Below, one piece after another: positions 51,147 to 60,265 of a DNA stretch of 64,000 nucleotides. The stretch is from Novosphingobium sp. 9 (GTDB taxonomy: Bacteria > Pseudomonadota > Alphaproteobacteria > Sphingomonadales > Sphingomonadaceae). The translations under genes were made by a program, and so were the position numbers. Numbering within the stretch: the first letter of the stretch is position 1; every line of letters starts with the position of its first letter. The notes under the pieces are model-generated. The model searched no databases, was not told where the DNA came from, and saw only the letters and a list, made by a program, of their open reading frames with translations. The stretch is taken from positions 2,604,501-2,668,500 of the forward strand of contig NZ_CP022707.1 in the NCBI RefSeq assembly GCF_025340265.1, in the 5' to 3' direction.

Positions 51147-53207
51147 TCAGCCCTTCGGCACGCCCGCTTCCAGATCCGCCAGCCATACTGCCGCGCTCGC
51201 ATCGGAGGGCGCGCGCCAGTCTCCGCGTGGGGACAGCGCGCCGCCGGAGGAGACTTTCGGACCATTTGGAATCGCCGAGCGCTTGAACTGGCTGAACGCG
51301 AAGAAGCGGCTCAGGAACTTCTCCAGCCAAGACCGGATCGTGGCGAGGTCATACGCCTCGCGCGCGTCCTCGGGAAAACCCTCGGGCCAGTTGCCCGCCG
51401 CCGCATCGCGCCAGGCGTGCCAGCACAGGAACGCGACTTTCGACGGGCTCTGACCAAAGCGGGCGATGTGGTGGAGGAAGAAGTCGTTGAGCGCATAAGG
51501 CCCGATCTTCGCCTCGGTGCTCTGGATCGCGCCGTCTGCGCCTGCGGGCACCAGTTCGGGCGAGATCTCGGTATCGAGGATCGCCAGCAGGATCTGCGCC
51601 GTCGCCTCGTCGAACTGGCCATTCGCGCACCAGCGGATCAGGTACTGGATCAGCGTCTTGGGCACGCCAGCGTTGACCGCATAGTGGCTCATCTGGTCGC
51701 CCACGCCATAGGTACACCAGCCCAGCGCCAGTTCCGACAGGTCGCCGGTGCCCAGCACAAAACCCGCGTGCTGGCTGGCAAGGCGGAACAGGTAATCGGT
51801 GCGAAGCCCCGCCTGCACGTTCTCGAAGGTCACGTCATAGACCGGCTGACCATCCGCGAAGGCATGGCCGATGTCCTTCAGCATCGTCGTGGCGGCGGGG
51901 CGGATGTCGATCTCTTCCGCCGTGATGCCCACTGCGCGCATCAGTGCCCAGGCGTTCGACTTGGTGCCGTCGCTGGTTGCAAAGCCCGGCATCGTGTAGC
52001 CGCGGATGAAGGTGCGCGGCAGGCCGAGGCGGTCACAGGCGCGCGCGGCGACGATCAGTGCCTGCGTCGAATCGAGGCCGCCCGAGATGCCGATCACCAG
52101 CGACTTCGCGTGGGTCGAGGCGATCCGGCGCATCAGCCCGTCGACCTGGATATTGAACGCCTCGAAGCAGTCCGCATCCAGCTTGTCGGCACGGTCGGGC
52201 ACGAAGGGGAAGCGGGCGAGTGGGCGGGTGAGGCCGATATCGCCGCTCGCGGGCACATGATCGAACGCCACGGTGCGGAACTTCGGCAGACTCGCGAAGG
52301 CAAGGTCGGCGCTGTCGGCAAAGGTGGGCGAGCGCAGCCGGTCGAGCGCGATGCGGGTCACGTCGACGTCGGCGATGCACAGCTCCGGCTCCAGCGCAAA
52401 GCGTTCGGACTGGGCCAGTAGCCCGCCCAGTTCGTAGATCATCCCCTGCCCGTCCCAGGCAAGGTCGGTCGTGCTCTCGCCATGGCCGGCGGCGGAATAG
52501 ATGTATGCCGCCTGCGCACTGGCCGACTGGGCGCGACACAGGGTGTGGCGCTCGTCGCTCTTGCCGATGACGATGTTCGAGGCCGAGAGATTGCACAGCA
52601 CCGTCGCACCTGCCAGCGCGCCCAGCGAACTGGGCGGGATCGCGGCCCACACGTCCTCGCAGATTTCGGCGAAGAGGCGGAAATCGGGCAACTGGTTCGA
52701 GGCGAACACGAGGTCGGTGCCGAAGGGCACATCCTCGCCGTTCACCCGGATGGTCTCGCCGCGCAGACCCTTGCCGCTGGAGAACCAGCGCTTCTCGTAG
52801 AACTCGCGGTAGTTGGGCAGGAAGCTCTTGGGCACGACGCCCAGCAGCCGCCCGTTGGCGATCACCAATGCGCAGTTATACAGCCGCCCCTCGCGCGCCA
52901 GCGCCGCGCCGACCAGCAGCACCGGCGAAAGCGCCGCGCTCGCTGCGACCACGCGGGCGATGGCGGCCTCGACGCTCTCGATCATCGCGCGTTGCAGGTG
53001 CAGGTCGTCGATCGCGTAGGAGGACAAGCACAGCTCGGGAAACACCACCAGATCGACATGCGCGGCATGCGCGCGCGCCGCCTCGGCCAGCACCGCCTCG
53101 GTGTTGAAGGCAACGTCCGCCGTGCGCACGCGCGGCGTGGAAGTGGCGACGCGCACGAAGCCGTGGCGGTGCATCGAGAAGAACGGATGGCTGGCGGCTG
53201 ATGGCAT
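51147..53207 (-). CDS. nadE: Glutamine-dependent NAD(+) synthetase
   Basis: The enzyme has 686 residues. The N-terminal nitrilase-type glutaminase domain has the Glu-Lys-Cys triad (VFPELCLSSY, 'VVPKSFLPNYREFYEKRWF', 'EICEDVW'). The C-terminal synthetase domain has the P-loop SGGLDSTQALIVAA and 'GTGDLSELALGWCTYGVGDQMSHYAVN'. It converts deamido-NAD+ to NAD+ using glutamine. I prefer the start at 53207 (MPSAASHP); the frame is open to 53630, but that part runs through a REP-like repeat. Repeat copies flank the gene on both sides. Confidence 0.95.
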   Translation of the reverse strand: MPSAASHPFFSMHRHGFVRVATSTPRVRTADVAFNTEAVLAEAARAHAAHVDLVVFPELCLSSYAIDDLHLQRAMIESVEAAIARVVAASAALSPVLLVGAALAREGRLYNCALVIANGRLLGVVPKSFLPNYREFYEKRWFSSGKGLRGETIRVNGEDVPFGTDLVFASNQLPDFRLFAEICEDVWAAIPPSSLGALAGATVLCNLSASNIVIGKSDERHTLCRAQSASAQAAYIYSAAGHGESTTDLAWDGQGMIYELGGLLAQSERFALEPELCIADVDVTRIALDRLRSPTFADSADLAFASLPKFRTVAFDHVPASGDIGLTRPLARFPFVPDRADKLDADCFEAFNIQVDGLMRRIASTHAKSLVIGISGGLDSTQALIVAARACDRLGLPRTFIRGYTMPGFATSDGTKSNAWALMRAVGITAEEIDIRPAATTMLKDIGHAFADGQPVYDVTFENVQAGLRTDYLFRLASQHAGFVLGTGDLSELALGWCTYGVGDQMSHYAVNAGVPKTLIQYLIRWCANGQFDEATAQILLAILDTEISPELVPAGADGAIQSTEAKIGPYALNDFFLHHIARFGQSPSKVAFLCWHAWRDAAAGNWPEGFPEDAREAYDLATIRSWLEKFLSRFFAFSQFKRSAIPNGPKVSSGGALSPRGDWRAPSDASAAVWLADLEAGVPKG

Positions 53208-53231
53208 CGGCTGGTGCGTCTCTCTCATATT

Positions 53232-53307
53232 CGTCATCCCCGCGCAGGCGGGGATCCAGTGGCCGTGGCGCCATGGGCTCTGGATCCCCGCCTGCGCGGG
53301 GATGACG
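53232..53307. repeat. REP-like palindromic intergenic repeat, copy 2
   Basis: Near-perfect arms CGTCATCCCCGCGCAGGCGG... and ...CCGCCTGCGCGGGGATGACG (about 29 bases each, including GGATCCAG / CTGGATCC) surround an 18-base centre. It lies immediately upstream of nadE and is the same family as copy 1 at 51.02 kb. Confidence 0.9.
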
Positions 53308-53438
53308 AGTTCCTTGTGTTCAGACGCCTTGAACCACATAAACTTTGCCACTTCCCCTGACAGGAACGCGCGCCCAGCGCAATCGTGCAAGCCATTCTCC
53401 CCCTTGCCCTTCGCGCACCGGCGTCTAAATGCCCTGCC

Positions 53439-53849
53439 ATGCGCAGCCTCGACGATATCCGCGAAGAGTACGAATTCCTCGATGGCGACGAACGGTATCG
53501 CCTGCTGATCGAACTGGGCCGCGAGCTGGACCCGATGCCCGATGCGCTCAAGACCGATGCCACCAAGGTGCGCGGCTGTTCGGCCAGCGTCTGGGTCTAT
53601 CCCACCGAAGCCGAGAACGGCACGCTGCACTTTCTGGCGGACAGCAATGCGGCCATTACCAAGGGTATCGTCGCGCTGGTGATCGCCGCCGTGCAGGATC
53701 GCCCGGCCAAGGACGTCGCCGCAACCGACGTTACCGCCGCGCTAGAACCGTTCGATCTCAAGAGCCAGCTGTCCTCGAACCGCACACAGGGCGTGCCCAA
53801 CATGATCGCGCTGATCCGCGAGACGGCGGCGCGGCTGGCAGCGGGGTAA
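53439..53849 (+). CDS. sufE: Cysteine desulfurase activator SufE
   Basis: The 136-residue protein has the SufE pattern 'RSLDDIREEYEFLDGDERYRLLIELGRELDPMP' and the persulfide-accepting cysteine in KVRGCSASVWVY (about Cys47), then 'SNRTQGVPNMIALIRE'. It takes sulfur from SufS for iron-sulfur cluster assembly. It stands apart from any suf operon, as in other sphingomonads. Start at 53439; an upstream in-frame ATG at 53385 adds a non-conserved leader. Confidence 0.95.
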   Translation: MRSLDDIREEYEFLDGDERYRLLIELGRELDPMPDALKTDATKVRGCSASVWVYPTEAENGTLHFLADSNAAITKGIVALVIAAVQDRPAKDVAATDVTAALEPFDLKSQLSSNRTQGVPNMIALIRETAARLAAG

Positions 53850-53852
53850 TTC

Positions 53853-54395
53853 CTACCCGCTGACCACCACGCGCGCGGCCCCGGCGGCGGACAGAGTGCC
53901 CAGCAGTTCCCAGAATGCCTCGGCAGGGGCCGTGCCGAAATCGACCTGCAATTCGCCCGGCTCGACATAGAGCGCGTGGATATTCTCCGAAAGTTCGGCC
54001 TCGGGATCGAGGCGCAGTTCGTCGGGATCGAACCAGCGTTCGAACCAGTCCTCCAGAGCAGGCGCGGCATCGGGCAGATCGTGGCGCAGCACCGCGCCGT
54101 CCCAGCGCAGCCCTTCGAGTTCGAGCGCCATGTCGTTCACCAGCCCCTCGATCCGGTTGAACGAGAGCATCTGTTCGGGATCGAAATCGCTGGCGACGAT
54201 ATCCTCGCCCGAGGTGATGTGATCGACCACGATCAGCCCGCGAAAGGCGCTGCCGGGATCGGGGACCTCGAACTTGACCTCAGTGCTGCCGTCCTCGCCT
54301 TCGGCGCGCATGCGCGCGGCAAAGTCGCGGAACTGGGCGACGTAGTGGTCGCGGATTTCGATGATGAGGTTTTCGACTTCGACTGGTTCAAGCAT
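53853..54395 (-). CDS. Hypothetical cytoplasmic protein
   Basis: The 180-residue acidic protein begins MLEPVEVENLIIEIRDHYVAQFRDFAARMRAEGEDG and has a conserved-looking 'FRGLIVVDHITSGEDIVASDFDPEQMLSF' segment. No transmembrane region or known motif. It is convergent with sufE (three bases between stops) and upstream of no obvious partner. Its composition is typical of the chromosome, so it is a real gene of unknown function. Confidence 0.75.
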   Translation of the reverse strand: MLEPVEVENLIIEIRDHYVAQFRDFAARMRAEGEDGSTEVKFEVPDPGSAFRGLIVVDHITSGEDIVASDFDPEQMLSFNRIEGLVNDMALELEGLRWDGAVLRHDLPDAAPALEDWFERWFDPDELRLDPEAELSENIHALYVEPGELQVDFGTAPAEAFWELLGTLSAAGAARVVVSG

Positions 54396-54445
54396 CGCTG
54401 TGCCAAGATGGAGGCTGATGCCGCCCGCGTCCAGCCCTTACCCGA

Positions 54446-54976
54446 TCAATCGTCCGCTGCTTCGCGCAACACGGCGATGCCGGCGCGGCGCTGCGCCGCC
54501 AGTTCGCGCTTCAGGACGGCAGGATCGCGGGCGATCACGAAGCCGAAGCTCACCCCACCCTCCTTGCCGATGGTCGCATGGTGGAGGCGATGCGCCTGCA
54601 CCAGCCGCTTGGCATAGCCGCGCTTGGGCACCCATCTGAAATAGCGCTGATGCACCAGCCCGTCGTGGATCAGCGTATAGATCACGCCATAGATCAGCAC
54701 GCCAAGGCCGATCCACGTCCCCGGCCACCAAGCAGGCAGACCAAACAGGCCGCCCATCACCAGCGGCGAGCCCAGCGCGAACATACCGATGCTGATGCCT
54801 GCACCGACCAGTGCATAGAGGTCGTTCTTCTCCAGCAGATTGTCGTGCGGTTCGTGGTGGTCGCGGTGCCAGGCCCAGCCGAAGCCGTGCATCACGTACT
54901 TATGGCTGGCCCAGGCGACCAGTTCCATCGCGGCGGCACTGGCCAGAACCATCGAGAGGGCAAGAACGAAATCCAT
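54446..54976 (-). CDS. crtZ: Beta-carotene hydroxylase CrtZ
   Basis: The 176-residue membrane enzyme of the fatty-acid hydroxylase superfamily has the four histidine clusters that bind the di-iron centre: HKYVMH, HRDHHEPHD, 'HDGLVHQRY' and 'HRLHHA'. It adds the 3- and 3'-hydroxyls to beta-carotene, giving zeaxanthin, the backbone of nostoxanthin/astaxanthin-type pigments of yellow and orange sphingomonads. Start at 54976 (MDFVLAL). No other carotenoid gene is in the window. Confidence 0.93.
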   Translation of the reverse strand: MDFVLALSMVLASAAAMELVAWASHKYVMHGFGWAWHRDHHEPHDNLLEKNDLYALVGAGISIGMFALGSPLVMGGLFGLPAWWPGTWIGLGVLIYGVIYTLIHDGLVHQRYFRWVPKRGYAKRLVQAHRLHHATIGKEGGVSFGFVIARDPAVLKRELAAQRRAGIAVLREAADD

Positions 54977-55173
54977 AGCCACGCTTCTACGCCCGCGCCG
55001 CCTCGCTGTCAGCCCACCCGACATGCCGATCTGCGTGCGACATTTGGCGACACTTTCCCAAGATCCTGCGACGCCTTGTTTTTCGGGCGTTCATCAAAAC
55101 AGCTCTAAATCTGAATGCAACGGAGAGACAGTCACTCACGACCGCGCTTCCGCCATCAAGAAGGGACACCACG

Positions 55174-55452
55174 ATGACCAAGTTCACCCGCATTCTCGCC
55201 CCCGCTCTGGTCGCCGCCATCGGTCTCGGCGCCGCGCTTCCCGCCACTGCCGCCCCGGTCGTCCACAAGACCGTCGTGACCCACAAGGTAACGCCCGCCC
55301 ACCGCGTCGTGACCAAGAAGGTCGTCACCAAGAAGGTCGTGCGCCCCGCCCCTGCCCGCAAGGTCGTCCACCGCACCGTCGTCGTTCACAAGGCGCCCGC
55401 CCACGTAGCGCATCACACGGTCGTCAAGAAGACCGTCACCTATCGCCACTGA
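55174..55452 (+). CDS. Small secreted Lys/His/Val-rich repeat protein
   Basis: The 92-residue product has a signal peptide (KFTRILAPALVAAIGLGAALPATAA). A very basic, low-complexity mature part is built of VVTKK, VVHK and APAH-type units (VVTKKVVTKKVV, RKVVHRTVVVHKAPAH). The mature protein has almost no acidic residues and ends YRH. AAGAAGGGA precedes the ATG. Possibly it binds metal, heme, polyphosphate or anionic polymers through Lys/His; no family recognised. Confidence 0.75.
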   Translation: MTKFTRILAPALVAAIGLGAALPATAAPVVHKTVVTHKVTPAHRVVTKKVVTKKVVRPAPARKVVHRTVVVHKAPAHVAHHTVVKKTVTYRH

Positions 55453-55610
55453 TCGTCACGCCGCCTGCGCTATCCACCCGGCATCTCCCTCCCCCCATTG
55501 AAACATATGGCGCAGGGCGGATAGCGCAACGGGAAGCACGATAATTGCGCGACAAGGCGCGCCCGTCCCTCTTGAATTGCGGGACCGGCGCGCCTAATCG
55601 CGCTTTCACC

Positions 55611-57046
55611 ATGACTGACACCGCACCCCGCACGCTGTACCAGAAGATCTGGGACGCACACGTCGTCGACAGACGCGACGACGGCACCTGCCTCATCTAC
55701 ATCGACCGTCACCTCGTTCACGAGGTTACGAGCCCGCAGGCCTTTGAAAGCCTTCGCAGCTCCGGTCGCAAGGTACGCCGTCCCGACCTTACGCTCGCGG
55801 TGCCCGATCACAACCTTCCCACCACCGCCCGCCGCGATGCGCAGGGCAACCGCGTGCCCATCGCCGACTCGCAGAGCGCCCAGCAGCTGGCCGCGCTGGA
55901 AAAGAACGCGCCCGAATTCGGCATCCGCTACATCGGCGATGCCGACGCTGAACAGGGCATCGTCCATGTCGTCGGCCCCGAGCAGGGCTTCTCGCTGCCC
56001 GGCGCGACGATTGTGTGCGGTGACAGCCACACCGCCTGCCACGGCGGCCTCGGTGCGCTGGCCTTCGGCATCGGCACCAGCGAGGTCGAGCATGTGCTCG
56101 CCACGCAGACGCTGCTGCTCAAGCAGAGCAAGACCATGGAGGTGCGCGTCGAGGGCAAGCTCGGCGCCGGGATTACCTCCAAGGACGTGATCCTGCACAT
56201 CATCGGCGAGATCGGCACGGCCGGCGGCACCGGCCACGTCATCGAATTCTGCGGCAACGTCTTCGAGGAAATGACCGTCGAAGGCCGCCTGACCGTGTGC
56301 AACATGGCCATCGAGGGCGGCGCCCGCGCGGGCCTGATCGCGCCGGACGAGACGACCTTCGCCTACGTCAAGGGCCGCCCCTATGCCCCCAAAGGCGAGG
56401 ACTGGGACAAGGCCGTCGCCTGGTGGAAGAGTCTGGCGACCGACGCAGGCGCGACGTTCGACAAGTCCGTCCATATCCGTGCCGAGGACATCCAGCCCAC
56501 TGTCACCTGGGGCACCAGCCCCGAGGACACCGCCCCCATCGGCGCGCTCGTTCCGGGGCCGGAAGCCTTCGGCGATGCCTCGAAGCGCGACGCGGTCGGC
56601 CACAGCCTCGATTACATGGGGCTGACGCCGGGCACGAAGCTGACCGATATCGAGATCCAGAACGTCTTCATCGGCTCGTGCACCAACAGCCGCATCGAGG
56701 ATATCGCGCGGCCTGCGAAGTGCTCAAGGGCCGTCACAAGGCGGATAACGTGAAGTGGGCGATCGTCGTCCCCGGATCGGGTCTGGTGAAGGCGCAGGCC
56801 GAGGCCGAGGGCCTGGACAGGATCATCGTCGAGGCGGGCCTCGAATGGCGCGAGCCGGGCTGCTCGGCATGCCTTGCGATGAACCCGGACAAGGTTCCGG
56901 CGGGCGAGCGCTGCGCCTCGACCAGCAACCGCAATTTCACCGGACGTCAGGGACCGGGGGCGCGCACCCACCTGATGAGCCCGGCGATGGCCGCTGCCGC
57001 TGCCGTCACCGGCCACCTGACCGACGTTCGCGAGCTGATGGGATGA
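55611..57046 (+). CDS. leuC: 3-isopropylmalate dehydratase large subunit (frameshifted in this sequence)
   Basis: The enzyme has about 478 residues and catalyses the second step of leucine synthesis. It starts [19 protein letters not shown]; the aconitase-type motifs '[32 protein letters not shown]' and '[13 protein letters not shown]' (first cluster Cys) are in one frame, and '[36 protein letters not shown]' (remaining two cluster Cys) in the next. One lost C at about 56705 restores '[22 protein letters not shown]'. The stop overlaps the start of a small membrane gene (ATGA), which precedes leuD. Confidence 0.95.
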
Positions 57047-57237
57047 CCAAGATGTCCGACGATACCGAAAACAACCTCGCCGGTCGCGCCGCTGTCGCTG
57101 CCGGTGCCGCCATCGGCTCTGCCGCGATTGCTGCCGCGCTGCTGTTCGTGAAGCGCCGCCGCGACAAGGCGCGCGATGCCCGCTCGCTCCCCTCGCCGAC
57201 CAGTACCGCGCCGCACTTCCCGGCCGAGACGGACTGA
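57043..57237 (+). CDS. Small single-pass membrane protein between leuC and leuD
   Basis: The 64-residue protein [16 protein letters not shown]... has a hydrophobic Ala-rich helix ([19 protein letters not shown], about residues 18-36) followed by KRRRDKAR and a Ser/Pro tail. Its ATG overlaps the leuC stop (ATGA) and leuD starts 11 bases after its stop, so it is translated with the isopropylmalate isomerase subunits. I know of no role for it in leucine synthesis. Too short for many gene callers. Confidence 0.8.
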   Translation: MTKMSDDTENNLAGRAAVAAGAAIGSAAIAAALLFVKRRRDKARDARSLPSPTSTAPHFPAETD

Positions 57238-57248
57238 GGCACCCAGCG

Positions 57249-57851
57249 ATGAAAGCCATCAACCACGTCGCCGGAAAGGCGATCCCGTTCGGGCGCAAGA
57301 ACGTCGACACCGACGTCGTCATTCCCGCGCACTGGCTCAAGACGATCACCCGCGAAGGTCTCGGCAAGGGCGCGTTCGAGGCGGTGAAGAAGGAGCCGGG
57401 CAACGTCTTTACCGACCCGGCCTACGAAGGCGCACCGATCCTGATCGCGGGCGACAACTTCGGTTGCGGATCGAGCCGCGAACACGCGGCATGGGCGCTG
57501 CTCGACATGGGCGTGGCCTGCGTGATCGCGCCCAGCTTCTCGGACATCTTCTCGGGCAATGCCTTCAAGAACGGCATTCTCACCGTGGCCCTGCCCCAGG
57601 AAGCCATCGACCGGCTGATGGAAGTCGCCGTGGAGCAGCCCGTCGATGTCGATCTGGAAAGCCAGACCGTCACCACGCCCTTTCAGGACCGCTTCACCTT
57701 CGAGATCGATCCGTTCCGCAAGCACTGCCTGCTGAACGGCCTCGACGAAGTGGGCCTGACGCTGGCGCAGGACGCCGCCATCGCCGGGCATGAGGCCAAG
57801 GCCAGCGCCGAGCTGCCCTTCCTCGCGAAGGCGCCTGTCAGCGCGGACTGA
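57249..57851 (+). CDS. leuD: 3-isopropylmalate dehydratase small subunit
   Basis: The 200-residue protein is the swivel domain partner of LeuC, with '[25 protein letters not shown]' and the substrate-binding '[34 protein letters not shown]'. Together LeuCD isomerise 2-isopropylmalate to 3-isopropylmalate. Intact; start ATG 57249. It is last in leuC-(small ORF)-leuD; leuB is not in the window. Confidence 0.97.
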   Translation: MKAINHVAGKAIPFGRKNVDTDVVIPAHWLKTITREGLGKGAFEAVKKEPGNVFTDPAYEGAPILIAGDNFGCGSSREHAAWALLDMGVACVIAPSFSDIFSGNAFKNGILTVALPQEAIDRLMEVAVEQPVDVDLESQTVTTPFQDRFTFEIDPFRKHCLLNGLDEVGLTLAQDAAIAGHEAKASAELPFLAKAPVSAD

Positions 57852-58032
57852 TACGGATTGCGGGGGAGCGGCTCCAGCCCTTCCCCGCTTCCCCTTCCCG
57901 TTTGCCTCGCCCGGCGCGCCGACGGCCCGCCCCCCGAAAGCCTCTTGCCGGAAACGCCCTCCCGGCCCTATGTCGGCGCGAGAAAACCCGCGCACGCCCC
58001 GGCTCGCGCAAAACGGCGGCACACAGGACACC

Positions 58033-58359
58033 ATGGACACTGCGAACGATCCTTCGTCGGCACACGGCGGCTTCGAACCGCGCATCGGACGCGAATCCGA
58101 GATGGCGATCCGCATTCAGGCCCGCCGCAACCGCCTGCTGGCCGAATGGGCCGCGCAGCGCATGCAACTCTCGCAGGCCGAGACCGACGCCTATGCCAAG
58201 GCCGTGGTCCAGACCGACTTCGAGGAATCGGGCGACGAGGACGTCGTGCGCAAACTTTTGGGCGATCTGATCGCCGCCGGCGTGGACGCCAGCGAAGCCG
58301 AAGTGCGCGAGGCGCTGGAGGCCAAGCAGGTCGACGCCCGCCGCGCGTTCCTGGGGTAA
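58033..58359 (+). CDS. DUF1476 / ATPase zeta-inhibitor-like protein
   Basis: The 108-residue helical protein has the DUF1476 core: 'AIRIQARRNRLLAEWAAQRMQLSQAETDAYAKAVVQTDFEESGDEDVVRKLLGDLIAAGVDASEAEVREAL'. In Paracoccus the zeta subunit of this family blocks ATP hydrolysis by the F1Fo-ATPase by inserting its N-terminus. The N-terminal 25 residues here deviate from the usual 'F-x-x-RE-x-x-FE-x-K' motif (only 'HGGFEPRIGRESE'), so inhibitory ability is uncertain, as in other free-living relatives. AGGACACC precedes the ATG. Confidence 0.85.
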   Translation: MDTANDPSSAHGGFEPRIGRESEMAIRIQARRNRLLAEWAAQRMQLSQAETDAYAKAVVQTDFEESGDEDVVRKLLGDLIAAGVDASEAEVREALEAKQVDARRAFLG

Positions 58360-58396
58360 CGTTTTTGCGAAGGGCCTTCGGGGAGGCCCTTCGATA

Positions 58397-58476
58397 CGGC
58401 ACCGGCCCTCTCCCCCACCCTGCCACCCGACGATCGTACCCTATGGGTGGCAGGGTGGGGGAAAGGGCCGGTGCCG
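58397..58476. repeat. Large near-perfect palindrome (32-base arms)
   Basis: Arms at 58397-58428 and 58445-58476 are complementary at 31 of 32 positions (key blocks CGGCACCGGCCCT, CCCCCACCCTGCCACCC), around a 16-base loop containing CGATCG. It lies between the DUF1476 and bolA genes, which run in the same direction. There is no T run after it, so it resembles a repetitive extragenic palindrome or small mobile hairpin more than a standard terminator. Confidence 0.9.
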
Positions 58477-58500
58477 ACATACAGACAAGGAGACAATCCC

Positions 58501-58734
58501 ATGGCCATGCCAGCCCACGAAATCGAAGCCCTGATCCTGGCCGCACTGCCCGACGCGCAGGTCACGATCACCGACCTTGCCGGAGACGGCGATCACTATT
58601 CCGCGCATGTCGTCTCGGCATCGTTCGCGGGCAAGCCGCGCGTCGCGCAGCACAAGCTGGTCTACGAGGCACTGGGCGGCCGCATGGGCGGCGTGCTCCA
58701 TGCCTTGCAACTGACCACCGCAGTTCCCAACTGA
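58501..58734 (+). CDS. bolA: BolA family protein
   Basis: The 77-residue protein has the BolA fold pattern '[67 protein letters not shown]', with the conserved His of 'RVAQHKLVY' that helps bind a shared 2Fe-2S cluster. It is encoded 34 bases before a CGFS monothiol glutaredoxin, its usual partner in iron sensing and cluster trafficking. Start at 58501 (AAGGAGAC upstream); the longer frame is not used. Confidence 0.95.
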   Translation: MAMPAHEIEALILAALPDAQVTITDLAGDGDHYSAHVVSASFAGKPRVAQHKLVYEALGGRMGGVLHALQLTTAVPN

Positions 58735-58768
58735 TCTCCCAGAACGCTTCTCCAAGGATTTTTCCGCA

Positions 58769-59098
58769 ATGTCCGACGTCAACACCCGCATCGGCGACAT
58801 CGTCAACAGCAACGACATCGTCCTGTTCATGAAGGGCACGCCCCTGTTCCCGCAGTGCGGCTTCTCCAGCCGCGCGATCGCCATCCTCGATCACCTCGGC
58901 GCGACCTACGAGAGCGTGGACGTGCTGCAGGACATGGAAATCCGTCAGGGCATCAAGGCCTACTCGGACTGGCCGACGATCCCGCAGCTCTACGTGAAGG
59001 GCGAATTCGTCGGCGGCAGCGACATCATGATGGAGATGTACGAGGCAGGCGAACTGCACCAGCTGTTCATCGACGCAGGCCTCGCCACCAAGGCCTGA
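58769..59098 (+). CDS. grxD: Monothiol glutaredoxin Grx4 (CGFS type)
   Basis: The 109-residue protein contains '[26 protein letters not shown]' with the CGFS cluster-binding Cys (residue 30), then '[29 protein letters not shown]' for glutathione binding. Grx4 homodimers or Grx4-BolA heterodimers carry 2Fe-2S clusters. bolA lies immediately upstream. Intact; followed by a terminator. Confidence 0.97.
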   Translation: MSDVNTRIGDIVNSNDIVLFMKGTPLFPQCGFSSRAIAILDHLGATYESVDVLQDMEIRQGIKAYSDWPTIPQLYVKGEFVGGSDIMMEMYEAGELHQLFIDAGLATKA

Positions 59099-59143
59099 CA
59101 AGGCTGGCCGGGACGCCCCGGCCATCTTTCCACGATTTCGAAG

Positions 59144-59176
59144 CGCCCGCACGGAAAGCTCCGCTGCGGGCGTTTT
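59144..59176 (+). terminator. Terminator of bolA-grxD
   Basis: The hairpin CGCCCGC...GCGGGCG (59144-59150 and 59166-59172), strengthened by an inner CGGA/TCCG pairing, is followed by TTTT. It lies 46 bases after the grxD stop. The 280 bases between it and the Nudix gene hold no convincing gene. Confidence 0.85.
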
Positions 59177-59455
59177 GCTATCTGGTTCCGGCGATTTCGG
59201 GGTGTATCGCGGGGAGGCGGGACCCGGAGACCAATCCGGCCCCGCCTCAACCACTTTGGGTACACCGTTTCTATAGCACGATGCGTGCCAGATTCGGATA
59301 TAGCGCTGAATTCCGCCGATCCCGCGTTAAAGGCAATTCATCTCTCTTAGCGATTTGTAAAAATGTCCGACACCTGCGTCGGAAGACGTGACGGTCGGAA
59401 TTGCACCGGCGATCCGCACTTGCGCTTGGCCGCCAACAGCGCGAGGAGGACCGCC

Positions 59456-60262
59456 ATGGAGAGTTCCCCCAGCCCTGGTCCAATGCGCCCCGGCCCGATG
59501 CAGATGGACGGCGCCGCCTTCGTGCCCGCAGCCACCGTCGTGGTCATGCGACGCGGGAGACATGACGCGGCGCCCGAGCTTCTGATGGTGCAACGCTCGC
59601 GCGCGCTGGACTTCGCAGGCGGCGCGGCGGTGTTCCCCGGCGGGCGGGTCGATCCGGGCGATCATGCGCTGGCCGCCCTGCTCTCGCCCGACGAGGAACC
59701 CGAGCTGGCCGCAGCGCGCATCGCCGCAATCCGCGAAACGCTGGAAGAGACCGGCCTCATGCTTGCGGTGCGCGAACCGGTCAGCGCCGCACAGGCCGCG
59801 CGCGCCCGCGCGCTGCTGACAGAGGGAATGTCCTTTGCGGAGGTACTCGCCGCCATGCACTGGACATTGGCGCCCGAGCGCCTCGACCTCTTCGCCCACT
59901 GGACGCAGTTGGAGGACCGCTTCTTCGACACCCGGTTCTTCGTAATCGATATCGGCAGCGGGGCCTGCGAGGTCAGCGCGGACGAGACCGAGAACACCCG
60001 CCTGTTCTGGGCCAGCGCCGCACAGACACTGGCGATGGTCGGGCGGCGCAAGGTGGACGTGATCTTCCCCACCCGCTGCAATCTGGAACGGCTGGCGCGG
60101 CTCGGCACTCTGGCAGCCATCCGCGAGGACGTGGCCGCCCATCCGGTCCGGCGCATCCACACCCGCGTCGAAATGCGCGAGGGGGACGCGGTGATCGCGA
60201 TTTCGGAAGGGCTCGGCTACCGCTTCACGTCGCAAAGGCTCAGCGAAACGCGGCGCCGGTAA
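59456..60262 (+). CDS. Nudix hydrolase
   Basis: The protein has about 268 residues. The Nudix fold starts near residue 20 (FVPAATVVVMRRGRH ... LLMVQRSRALDFAGGAAVFPGGRVDPGDH) and the catalytic helix is 'AAARIAAIRETLEETGLML' (R-E-x-x-E-E-x-G). About 20 residues separate the GG of the box from the RE helix, as in the NUDT8/NUDT19-like (CoA-type) group. The substrate is unknown. GAGGAGGA precedes the ATG at 59456; the open frame from 59363 is not used. Confidence 0.88.
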   Translation: MESSPSPGPMRPGPMQMDGAAFVPAATVVVMRRGRHDAAPELLMVQRSRALDFAGGAAVFPGGRVDPGDHALAALLSPDEEPELAAARIAAIRETLEETGLMLAVREPVSAAQAARARALLTEGMSFAEVLAAMHWTLAPERLDLFAHWTQLEDRFFDTRFFVIDIGSGACEVSADETENTRLFWASAAQTLAMVGRRKVDVIFPTRCNLERLARLGTLAAIREDVAAHPVRRIHTRVEMREGDAVIAISEGLGYRFTSQRLSETRRR

Positions 60263-60265
60263 AGG

